Origin: Eunapius fragilis
Taxonomy: Eukaryota; Porifera; Demospongiae; Spongillida; Spongillidae
Length of the DNA stretch: 64,000 nucleotides
Direction: 5' to 3'
Assembly: GCA_963681505.1 (NCBI GenBank)
Contig: OY811972.1
Location: 232,296-296,295, forward strand
Shown here: in pieces, positions 35,990-47,500 of the stretch
How the letters are laid out: each line of letters starts with the position of its first letter
Numbering within the stretch: the first letter of the stretch is position 1
Made by a program: the position numbers and the translations under genes
The notes under the pieces: generated by a model
What the model was told of the DNA's origin: nothing
What the model saw: the letters and a program-made list of their open reading frames with translations, nothing else
The model's database searches: none

Positions 35990-36190
35990 GGGGGGGGGGG
36001 GGGGGGGGGGGGCCAATCTTATACAGGATCCGGGGGCTGTGGACCGAGCTTTGTCAGCCTCAGAGGAAGCCCCTAATAATTACGGAATTAATCTACTACT
36101 TATAATCATTCGATAGGTAATATTCTTATTGAACGTATATTTCAATAATTCTACTCAGCCACGCAGCTGGAACAACATATTGAAGAAAGA
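35990..36190 (+). promoter_or_regulatory. Presumed eIF4E promoter and 5' leader
   Basis: Sequence between a poly-G tract and the start codon. No TATA box is evident. It is also present, decapitated, at 21,096-21,273, so a copy of this regulatory region sits inside the duplicated array. Confidence 0.4.
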
Positions 36191-39100
36191 ATGCAGTCCG
36201 ATACGCCTGTAAGCGACGAGGTGGAGATGAAGGTGCGCTAAAATTTCATGACAAATTATATTTTCTGCGAGCTGGTTTCGGTGTAGAACTGATAGCGCAG
36301 GTACTAGGGTCGCACGGTTTGCGTACCTGCCCTTAAGGGAAGGAGGCTTAATACTAATACTAAGCAGTTCTTTCTCTGTAAGGGTATTGTCGCAACGGAG
36401 GAGGTTAAGGGCGTGGTTACGTTCGAGGGTCGATAAGGAACAACTTAACCATATATACCACATGTACAGTAACGTAACACTATCCCATATGGAGTTAACT
36501 ATATAACACTATGGACTTAGGGGTTAATGCAACATTTGGTTAGGGGTAAGTTAACATTATCAGTTAGGCACTGACTAATGACGTTTCTTTTATTCTTAGG
36601 AGGAAGGAGTGCAGGAATTGGAGTCTGTGGAAGAAGGCAAGCATCCACTCCAGTGCAGGTAAGAAATAAAGAGACCAGACACCACCCTCACCTGTGTGTA
36701 GACCATACACCACCCTCACCTGTGTGTAGACCATACACCACCCTCACCTGTGTGTAGACCTTACACCACCCTCACCTGTGTGTAGACCAGACACCACCCT
36801 CACCTGTGTGTAGACCATACACCACCCTCACCTGTGTGTAGACCATACACCACCCTCACCTGTGTGTAGACCATACACCACCCTCACCTGTGTGTAGACC
36901 AAACACCGCCCTCACCTGTGTGTAGACCATACACCACCCTCACCTGTGTGTGGACCAGTCACCACCCTCACCTGTGTGTAGACCATACACCACCCTCACC
37001 TGTGTGTAGACCATACACCACCCTCACCTGTGTGTAGACCAAACACCGCCCTCACCTGTGTGTAGACCATACACCACCCTCACCTGTGTAGACCATACAC
37101 CACCCTCACCTGTGTGTAGACCGTACACCACCCTCACCTGTGTGTAGACCATACACACCCTCACCTGTGTGTAGACTATACACCACCCTCACCTGTGTGT
37201 GGACCAGTCACCACCCTCACCTGTGTGTAGACCATACACCACCCTCACCTGTGTGTAGACCATACACCACCCTCACCTGTGTGTAGACCGTACATCACCC
37301 TCACCTGTGCGTAGACCATACACCACCCTCACCTGTGTGTAGACCGTACACCACCCTCACCTGTGTGTAGACCATACACTACCCTCACCTGTATTTAGAC
37401 CATACACCACCCTCACCTGTGTGTAGACCATACACCACCCTCGCCTATGTGTGGACCATACACCCTCACCTGTGTGTGGACCATACACCACCCTCACCTG
37501 TGTGTGGACCATACACCACCCTCACCAGTGTGTAGACCAGACACCACCCTCACCTGTGTGTAGACCATACACCACCCTACCACCCTCACCTGTGTGTAGA
37601 CCATACACCACCCTCACCTGTGTGTAGACCATACACCACCCTCACCTGTGTGTAGACCATACACCACCCTCACCTGTGTGTAGACCGTACATCACCCTCA
37701 CCTGTGCGTAGACCATACACCACCCTCACCTGTGTGTAGACCAGACACCACCCTCACCTGTGTGTAGACCATACACCACCCTCACCTGTGTGTAGACCGT
37801 ACATCACCCTCACCTGTGCGTAGACCATACACCACCCTCACCTGTGTGTGGACCATACACCACCCTCACCTGTGTGTAGACCATACACCACCCTACCACC
37901 CTCACCTGTGTGTAGACCATACACCACCCTCACCTGTGTGTAGACCATACACCACCCTCACCTGTGTGTAGACCATACACCACCCTCACCTGTGTGTAGA
38001 CCGTACATCACCCTCACCTGTGCGTAGACCATACACCACCCTCACCTGTGTGTAGACCGTACACCACCCTCACCTGTGTGTAGACCATACACTACCCTCA
38101 CCTGTATTTAGACCATACACCACCCTCACCTGTGTGTAGACCATACACCACCCTCGCCTATGTGTGGACCATACACCCTCACCTGTGTGTGGACCATACA
38201 CCACCCTCACCTGTGTGTGGACCATACACCACCCTCACCAGTGTGTAGACCAGACACCACCCTCACCTGTGTGTAGACCATACACCACCCTCACCTGTGT
38301 GTAGACCATACACCACCCTCACCTGTGTGTAGACCATACACCACCCTCACCTGTGTGTAGACCATACACCACCCTCACCTGTGTGTAGACCATACACCAC
38401 CCTCACCTGTGTGTAGACCATACACCACCCTCACCTGTGTGTAGATCGTACACCACCCTCACCTGTGTGTAGACCACACCTGTGTTTAGACCATACACCA
38501 CCCTCACCTGTGTGTAGACCATACACCACCCTCACCTGTGTAGACCATACACCACCCTCACCTGTGTGTAGACCATACACCACCCTCACCTGTGTGTGGA
38601 CCATACACCACCCTCACCTGTGTGTAGACCACACCTGTGTTTAGACCATACACCACCCTCACCTGTGTGTAGACCATACACCACCCTCACCTGTGTAGAC
38701 CATACACCACCCTCACCTGTGTGTGGACCAGTCACCACCCTCACCTGTGTGTAGACCGTGCACCACCCTCACCTGTGTGTAGACCATACACCACCCTCAC
38801 CTGTGTGTGGACCAGTCACCACCCTCACCTGTGTGTAGACCATACACCACCCTCACCTGTGTAGACCATACACCACCCTCACCTGTGTAGACCGTACACC
38901 ACCCTCACCTGTGTGTAGACCGTACACCACCCTCACCTGTGTGTAGACCATACACCACCCTCACCTGTGTGTAGACCATACACCACCCTCACCTGTGTGT
39001 AGACCATACACCACCCTCACCTGTGCGTAGACCATACACCACCCTCACCTGTGTGTAGACCATACACCACCCTCACCTGTGTGTAGACTATACACCACCC

Positions 39101-42100
39101 TCACCTGTGTGTGGACCAGTCACCACCCTCACCTGTGTAGACCATACACCACCCTCACCTGTGTGTAGACCATACACCACCCTCACCTGTGTGTAGACCA
39201 TACGCCACCCTCACCTGTGCGTAGACCATACACCACCCTCACCTGTGTGTAGACCGTACACCACCCTCACCTGTGTGTAGACCGTACACCACCCTCACCT
39301 GTGTGTAGACCATACACTACCCTCACCTGTATTTAGACCATACACCACCCTCACCTGTGTAGGCCATACACCACCCTCACCTGTGTGTAGACCATACACC
39401 ACCCTCACCTGTGCGTAGACCATACACCACCCTCACCTGTGTGTAGGCCATACACCACCCTCACCTGTGTGTAGACCATACACCACCCTCACCTGTGTGT
39501 AGACCATACACCACCCTCACCTGTGTGTAGACCATACACCACCCTCACCTGTGTGTAGACCATACACCACCCTCACCTGTGTGTAGACCATACACCACCC
39601 TCACCTGTGTGTAGATCGTACACCACCCTCACCTGTGTGTAGACCATACACCACCCTCACCTGTGTGTGGACCATACACCACCCTCACCTGTGTGTAGAC
39701 CAAACACCGCCCTCACCTGTGTGTAGACCATACACCACCCTCACTTGTGTGTAGACCATACACCACCCTCACCTGTGTAGACCATACACCACCCTCACCT
39801 GTGTGTGGACCAGTCACCACCCTCACCTGTGTGTAGACCGTGCACCACCCTCACCTGTGTGTAGACCATACACCACCCTCACCTGTGTGTGGACCAGTCA
39901 CCACCCTCACCTGTGTGTAGACCATACACCACCCTCACCTGTGTAGACCATACACCACCCTCACCTGTGTGTAGACCGTACACCACCCTCACCTGTGTGT
40001 AGACCATACACCACCCTCACCTGTGTGTAGACCATACACCACCCTCACCTGTGTGTGGACCAGTCACCACCCTCACCTGTGTGTAGACCATACACCACCC
40101 TCACCTGTGTAGACCATACACCACCCTCACCTGTGTGTAGACCGTACACCACCCTCACCTGTGTGTAGACCATACACCACCCTCACCTGTGTGTAGACTA
40201 TACACCACCCTCACCTGTGTGTGGACCAGTCACCACCCTCACCTGTGTGTATGTATATGTATGAGACCAACAATAAGGCTAGTCAGGTAGTCAACAGATG
40301 AAGGTGTAGCTACCATGAATGATTTGGTGTCTAAGTTGCATGTACATATCATGAATAATTAGTGTGGTCGCCATGGCAGCTGGGTGAATATTTAGCGTGG
40401 TTGCCATGGCAGCTGGGTGAATACTTAGCGTGGTCGTCATGGCAGCTGGGTGAATACTTAGTGTGGTTGCCATGGCAGCTGGGTGAATACTTAGTGTGGT
40501 CACCATGGCAGCTGGGTGAATACTTAGCGTGGTCGTCATGGCAGCTGGGTGAATACTTAGTGTGGTCGCCATGGCAGCTGGGTGAATACTTAGTGAGGTC
40601 ACCATGGCAGCTGGGTGAATAATTAGTGTGGTCACCATAGCAGCTGGGTGAATAATTAGTGTGGTTGCCTTGGCAGCTAGGGCTATGTTACCCTGGTAGA
40701 GTCTAAGACATATTCATATAATTGTAGTCATAGTGACAATATTAACTCCATTACCATTGTTAATAACTGTGTCGTACAAATGTTTTTTGCTCTTATATGG
40801 CTTACAGGTGGACATTGTGGTATCTCAAAGGAGATGGGAAAGCCAGCAACTGGGAAGACAACCTTCACAACGTCATCACCTTTGATACTGTGAGTACTGG
40901 TGATAGCACCTTAGTGTTCTGTGTCTCCCAGGACAACAGTATCCATCAGCCCAGGGACTCATGGTTACAACACCATTTATGTTTCATGTGCAGACTGTGT
41001 AATTGGAGATGGGAGGGAGAGAAATCATCTTGACTTTATATGTATCTTAAGACATCAACACAAGGCTTACCATATCCCTAACCACATCAACACAACACAA
41101 CCATATCCCTAAACACAAGGCTACTGTATCCCTAAACACCTTCAGCACTCATTCATACATGCTTGACGGGTTCACTTGGTCACTGAAGGGAAATGACATG
41201 TTTTGGATATTAGTGTTGCCACATGTAGTATTGTGATGACTAATGACTTGGTCATTTGATCCCTCATGTGATGTCCAGGTTGAAGATTTCTGGGCGTAAG
41301 TTGCATGGGAGTGAGTGAGTTGGTGAAGGTGTGGTGTGGAACTGTGATGATGTGTGTTGAGTGGGTGGATGTGATGATTGTGGGGTTGGTGATTGTGTTG
41401 AGGGGTGATGTGATCTTTCTTTGCTACCTCAGTGTATACAACCATATCAAGCCAGCCAGTCAGCTGGTCCATGGAAGTGACTACATGATATTCAAGGTAC
41501 AACTATCTGTTAAGTTAGCACCCACAGAAGTGGGGGGGGAGGGGCAAGCTACTCACTGATCTGAGAACCTGGGGGTTAACGTGAGAGTGGGGTACCTTAT
41601 GCAGGAACCTGGGGGTTAACGTGAGGGTGGGGTGCGTATGCAGGTAGCTAGGGGTTAACGTAAGGATGGGGTACCTATGCAGGAAGCTGGGGGTTAACGT
41701 GAGGGTGGGGTACATTATGCAGGAAGCTGGGGGTTAACGTGAGGGTGGGGTACCTTATGCAGGAAGTTGGGAGCTAACGTGAGGGTGGGGTACCTATGCA
41801 GGAAGGGATCAAGCCTATGTGGGAGGACACAAGAAACAAGAAAGGGGGACGTTGGCTTATCAGCTGGGATAAGAAGGACAGACGAGACTATGCAGACGTT
41901 TTTTGGGAAGAGACGGTGAGACATTTATGAGGGGTGTGGTCACGTAAGCCATCATAGAGGGTGTGGCCACGTCAGAACTGTTGATGTGTGATAAGTATGT
42001 ATACTACAATGTTTCCCCCACACACACACTGCATGCACACACACACACCACATGTACACACACAGCTAATGTTACTGATAGGTGAGGGCTTTGCAGACAG

Positions 42101-44248
42101 CTCTGATCAGGTGTGTGGAGCAGTTGTTCAGGTCAGGAACAGAGGTGACAAATTAGCGATATGGACAGCAGATCAGAACAGAGAGTCTGATGTCCGCAAC
42201 ATAGGGTATGTGGGTGTGGTTTACATGTTGCATCATTGCTGTAATTCTTGAATTGGGGTAATGTGAAGATCACTCATTACTTTGTCACACTCTCTCCCTC
42301 CCTGCCTCCCCTATCCCTCCCCCCCTCCCCCTCCCCCCCCTCCCCCCCTCCCCTATCCCTCCCCCTCCCCTATCCTCCTCCCCTATTCCTCCCCATTCCT
42401 CCCTCCCCCCCTCCCCCATCCCTCTCTCCCTCCCTATCCCTCCATCTATCCCTCCTGCAGGCAAACTTTCAAAGATCGGCTACTTACCGTAGGGTTTTCA
42501 CAAAACGTTAATTACCAGGTTAGTATTCAACTGGCTAGGGTTAAGGTTAGTATTCAACTGGCTAGGGTTAAGGTTAGTATTCAACTGGCTCTGCCACATC
42601 TATATACTTCGCTAGTCACAGTTCACGCAAAACAATTTGTAAATGCTCTGATTGTTGACTTGAATATGCTTAGAGGATATAGCTGTGTAAAGGAAGGGCC
42701 AAAGATGTAGACACACACACCTCCTGTACATTGATGTAGACACACACACCTCCTGTACATTGATGTAGACACACACACCTCCTGTACATTGATGTAGACA
42801 CACACACCTCCTGTACATTGATGTAGACACACACACCTCCTGTACATTGATGTAGACACACACACCTCCTGTACATTGATGTAGACACACACACCTCCTG
42901 TACATTGATGTAGACACACACACCTCCTGTACATTGATGTAGACACACACACCTCCTGTACATTGATGTAGACACACACACCTCCTGTACATTGATGTAG
43001 ACACACACACCTCCTGTACATTGATGTAGACACACACACCTCCTGTACATTGATGTAGACACACACACCTCCTGTACATTGAAGTAGACACACACACCTC
43101 CTGTACATTGATGTAGACACACACACCTCCTGTACATTGATGTAGACACACACACCTCCTGTACATTGATGTAGACACACACACCTCCTGTACATTGATG
43201 TAGACACACACACCTCCTGTACATTGATGTAGACACACACACCTCCTGTACATTGATGTAGACACACACACCTCCTGTACATTGATGTAGACACACACAC
43301 CTCCTGTACATTGATGTAGACACACACACCTCCTGTACATTGATGTAGATACACACACCTCCTGTACATTGATGTAGACACACACACCTCCTGTACATTG
43401 ATGTAGACACACACACCTCCTGTACATTGATGTAGACACACACACCTCCTGTACATTGATGTAGACACACACACCTCCTGTACATTGATGTAGACACACA
43501 CACCTCCTGTACATTGATGTAGACACACACACCTCCTGTACATTGATGTAGACACACACACCTCCTGTACATTGATGTAGACACACACACCTCCTGTACA
43601 TTGATGTAGACACACACACCTCCTGTACATTGATGTAGACACACACACCTCCTGTTCTTTGATGTAGACACACACACCTGTACATTGATGTAGACACACA
43701 CACCTCCTGTACATTGAATGGGACATGGTTTGCTTAAATCATTGGTGAGAATCAAGTAGGAAAGCGTGCACTCAACTTGCACAGCAATATCCCTGTAATG
43801 GATAACATTCAAATCCACAATCTGAACAATTTAATAGCTACAGCCCCTCTATTAATGTGTCCAATTTGATTAGCTTTTGACCAGATGTACTTGGCTAACT
43901 TGATCAATTGGCAAACTTTGGACTCGCGGCAACGAATATACTTCGAAGACCAAAATCATTTTATTTTGAGAAGCATGGTATGGGAACTTGTATACGGTGT
44001 TTGAAAGGAAAGGAAAAGCCTTGAAGCCTTGTATGGTTGCAAATGTATGTAACATGCGTCAAATTTATGACTCCAGAAAGGTGTGATTTTTAATGCTGGT
44101 GCTGGTATTAGGTACTTGTGATTTGTTTATTGTTCTATGAGATCACTGTGTTGTCAGTCACATGACTTCGTTATCTCATCTTTTGCAGTCACATGTTGAT
44201 GTACAATCAAAGGCTGGCTCCACCAGTAAATCCAAGTACACTATTTAG
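36191..44248 (+). CDS. EIF4E: Eukaryotic translation initiation factor 4E
   Basis: Nine exons, all phase-consistent: 36191-36232, 36600-36658, 40808-40889, 41279-41295, 41433-41496, 41802-41915, 42066-42205, 42461-42518, 44189-44248; 211 aa (human about 217). It binds the mRNA 5' cap and recruits eIF4G. Recognisable landmarks: KHPLQ...WTLWYLK after a short acidic N terminus; VEDFWA with the dorsal tryptophan used by eIF4G and 4E-BPs, encoded by a 17-nt microexon; YNHIKPASQL; MWEDTRNKKGGRW with the cap-stacking W and E; LLIGEGF; VCGAVVQVRNRGDKLAIWT; and C-terminal SKAGSTSKSKYTI with a phosphorylatable serine/lysine context. The exon 1 donor gtgcgc is weak. Four introns hold minisatellites; the acceptor of exon 6 and the donor of exon 8 are each repeated in tandem. 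Confidence 0.96.
36670..40250. repeat. 28-bp minisatellite filling eIF4E intron 2
   Basis: About 128 units of accatacaccaccctcacct plus gtgtgtag, starting 11 bases after the exon 2 donor. Each unit ends with a TAG preceded by a mixed pyrimidine run. There is higher-order structure: the variant series GTATTTAG, CGCCTATG, short ACCATACACCCTC recurs with a period of about 713 bp (37,391 and 38,104). Confidence 0.97.
40350..40680. repeat. 30-bp minisatellite in eIF4E intron 2
   Basis: About eleven units of the type CATGGCAGCTGGGTGAATAC then TTAGTGTGGTCGC. The unit is 30 bases, so both strands stay open in one frame; not a gene. Confidence 0.9.
41555..41803. repeat. 40-bp repeats carrying the eIF4E exon 6 acceptor
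   Basis: About six tandem units of GGAAGCTGGGGGTTAACGTG plus AGGGTGGGGTACCTTATGCA. Each unit ends in TATGCAG followed by GAA(G/C), the same as the true acceptor and the first bases of exon 6 (TATGCAG|GAAGGG). Confidence 0.95.
42510..42592. repeat. Triplicated eIF4E exon 8 donor, 27-bp units
   Basis: The intron begins with three units of gttagtattcaactggctag plus ggttaag. The unit starts exactly at the GT of the donor. Confidence 0.95.
42706..43713. repeat. 29-bp minisatellite in eIF4E intron 8
   Basis: About 34 units of acacacacacctcctgtaca plus ttgatgtag, almost invariant. Because 29 is not a multiple of 3, all three minus-strand frames stay open for more than 360 codons; these are not genes. 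Confidence 0.98.
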
Positions 44249-44568
44249 GTACCACCTATGTCTGCTCACTCGTCACATTTTTTTGGAACAATGAATTTGT
44301 CAGGCTTGTTGCGCACGCCGCGATAAAACGTTTAGCCGCATAGGTACCTCCCTGCGCATGGCGCCGGGTTATCGCACTCGTCATCTCCGTTCACGCATGC
44401 CGCCGGGATCCCGCGGGATGAAAAGGCAGGCTGCAATCTGTGCGGAGCCACAGACGGCGCCAAGCGCACAATGAAGAAATGCCATACACAAAGCTGGAGC
44501 GCACGCCTCTACTCCTTCATACCGCGGGTTATACTCGTAACTGAAGCTGATCGCTCCTGGTTACGAAG
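44249..44568 (+). promoter_or_regulatory. CpG-rich intergenic region between eIF4E and the secreted-protein gene
   Basis: Only 320 bases separate the eIF4E stop from the next start codon. The stretch 44,310-44,460 is rich in CG dinucleotides (GCGCACGCCGCG, ATGGCGCCGGG, GATCCCGCGGG), unlike its neighbours, and may hold the promoter of the next gene and the eIF4E 3' UTR. No canonical AATAAA is obvious close to the stop. Confidence 0.4.
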
Positions 44569-47500
44569 ATGTTGTCTTTGGTACTGGTCACGTTGCTGGC
44601 CGTACATGTTGCGATTGGGCAAGACCTCAGCTGCCTTGAGGGAGTCGGTGTGGCGCCGAAGTATGTACGCATGGTGCCCGAATGTATGTAACACTTATGT
44701 TGATCCCGTAGTTCCTACGTCGCCTATTCCATAAACCCGGGGCCACCTTGCGTGAAGACGCAACGTTGTTTGGGAAATGTCAGCAGCCAGATATCTATGT
44801 CCGGAAGAAGCTGGTTCATGACCCCTACGCACAAGGTCACGTGTAAGTCCTGTATCCTCGTGTCCAGGCCCGTATGATGGTGACGTGTGTGGCGTTGCTT
44901 GACCAACCTATGGAATTCCTAGTAACAATTGCATGGACCAGTAGAACGGTTTGCATTTATGTGTGCCCTTTTCACACTTAAACAGTTTACTACCACAAAT
45001 CAAACTGGACTCAGAAGTGGAGAGCGTCTTGTCCAGCTCGTAACCTCCTCCAACTGACTGCCCAGGTGCCTAACTTCAGTGCTCAATCCAACACCTTCTA
45101 CCGGCTGTTCTATGATGGCACTGTTCTGAACATATCATCAGTTGCAGATCTTGATGGTTTGCAGAATGGAATTATTGTAGCATCTGGCACTGCTGTGATG
45201 GAGTACCTCGATACTGGGTCATTGTTTGATGTAGGTGGTAATCATGACATGGTCATCATTTGATGTGGGTGGTACTCATGACATGGTCATTGTTTGATGT
45301 GGGCAATATACCCCTAATCCTTATAATAATAATGTTATGTCATCTGTGTATTTGGTTGCTGTGGTAACCATTTCAATCATTTCCTGCCTTAGGACTATGG
45401 GCTTGTGGTGCGAGCTACATGCCTGCCTTTGTCAAACTGGTACCTGCCAGGGTGTGTGGACATGCAGGACGTGGTCAGATTGCCTGGGATACAGTCCTTC
45501 ATTCAAAGTACCTTCAATGTGAGTGCCAGTGATCTTATAAGGAGACAAGACAGAAGTGTCCACACCGCCCAGGAGACCGCCTTTCTTCAGGAGGTGAGGA
45601 TATTTATGGCTTCTTGTGTTGTCTGGGTTCCTGTGTTGTACAGGGCCTGGGTACCTGGGCTGTATAGGGCCTGGGTACCTGGGCTGTATAGGGCCTGGGT
45701 ACCTGGGCTGTATAGGGCCTGGGTACCTGGGCTGTATAGGGCCTGGGTACCTGGGCTGTATAGGGTCTGGGTACCTGTGCTGTATAGGTCTGGGTACCTG
45801 TACTGTGTGTACCTGGGCTGTATAGGGCCTGGGTACCTGGGCTGTATAGGGCCTGGGTACTGTATAGGGCCTGGGCACACACACACCGCTTTGATTGCTC
45901 TGAATGTATCCTATGTAATGATCTCCCTCCCTTGGTCCCCACCTCCCCCCTCCCATGGTCCCCACCTTCCCCCTCCCTTGGTCCCCACCTCCCCCCTCCC
46001 TTGGTCCCCACCTTTCCCCTCCCTTGGTCCCCACCTTGCCCCTCCCGTGGTCCCCACCACCCCCCTCCCTTGGTCCCCACCTTCCCCCTCCCTTGGTCCC
46101 CACCTCCCCCCTCCCTTGGTCCCCACCTCCCCCCTCCCTTGGTCCCCACCTCCCCCCTCCCTTGGTCCCCACCTTCCCCCTCCCTTGGTCCCCACCTCCC
46201 CCCTCCCATGGTCCCCACCTTCCCCCTCCCTTGGTCCCCACCTCCCCCCTCCCTTGGTCCCCACCTCCCTCCTCCCATGGTCCCCACCACCCCCCTCCCT
46301 TGGTCCCCACCTTCCCCCTCCCTTGCTCCCCATGTTCTCACAGGTACTCATGCATGACATCAGAGCTAAGCGCAGTAGTACATGTGACGTTAGCAAATTG
46401 GCCTTGTCGTCTACTGATATGCTCGCCTTCATGATGGGGACTATCACTGTGACTGATGCCAACATGGCCACTGTAGCTACCTTTACACAAATCAATTGTC
46501 TGACGGCATTCAGCCCAGAGACGTCTACAAGGACCTTCTTCGCTAACTCACCCATGCTATTTGGACCAGGTAATTTTTAGACAATCCGCATCTGCATGTT
46601 TGTGGGGTGGAGGTTGTGCCTTAATTGGAGAGGTGTGGTCATAATCCTCAGAGAAGGAAGTATGCGATATCACGGTGAGAAATAAACCATATTGGTTCTT
46701 GAGTTCACAACAAAATTTCATGACCAAATATTATTATAAAAATCCATTGCGTTTGAATTGTTATGACTTCCGAACGGTAAATACCATCAAAGACTTATTT
46801 TCAAGATTTCATTCTACACCATTTCACTATGGTAAAATACATTTTGTGGTCTTCGTACGTGCTCCATGCCAGTTTTACAACGTCTGATGCCCCACAGGTT
46901 TGAACCTGCCGTAACTGTCGGCAGGAGTAATCAAATCGCTTCAATTCGGTTTGTATGTATAATGATTTTGTCCTGTTGGTTAATTTTTACTTCATTCGTT
47001 ACGGAGATAGAGCAGTTCAAAGTGTGTGCACTGTTTCCCACGTACACGAGTGCATCTGTACATTAGTGTGTACACGAGTGCATCTGTATATGGGTACATG
47101 TATATGAGTACTCCTGTGTATTCTTTCCCTTAGGCACACTTGAAGTGTGTGGGAGTGTGGCTACTTACGTTTATCAAATCCAACCGCAAAGGGTAAGTGC
47201 TCCATAACTAAGCAAAGGAGGTAGTGTCATACATACATGTTAGCTTGAAGGGCCTAACAACACTCTCTGTGTGTTTGTACACAACCTATAATTAAGCAGC
47301 ATGTTATTACTCCCCTCCTATGGGATGTCATCCCTAAGGGTTAATCAGCTATTCTTTTGCTCTCATGTGTGTGACATGACGTAGCAGGGCTTCCTTACAA
47401 CTGTAGGCTACAGACATGGAATGGGGAATGAACAAAGGGTTACTGTGTGACATCATATCCCTTGGTCCCCACCTTCCCCCTCCCTCGGTCCCCACCTCCC

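Larger units (their letters stand above)
29873..36190. repeat. Segmental duplication block A, copy 3
   Basis: Third copy. It runs directly into the intact eIF4E gene, which suggests that this is the ancestral position of the block next to eIF4E. Its first 1.3 kb (29,873-31,147) is non-coding. Confidence 0.9.

Noticed and set aside
36670-40250. CRISPR-like or satellite centromere array
   Set aside because: No spacers, and it is bounded by eIF4E exons 2 and 3; it is an intronic minisatellite.
42612-43818. Three minus-strand frames of 363-382 codons (CVCVYINVQE... type)
   Set aside because: Generated by the 29-bp minisatellite in eIF4E intron 8, in all three frames.
45405-46580. A 391-codon plus-strand frame with long GLYRAWVP and proline-rich repeats
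   Set aside because: Its ends are real exons 4 and 5 of the secreted-protein gene; the middle is two intronic minisatellites flanked by a good donor and acceptor.
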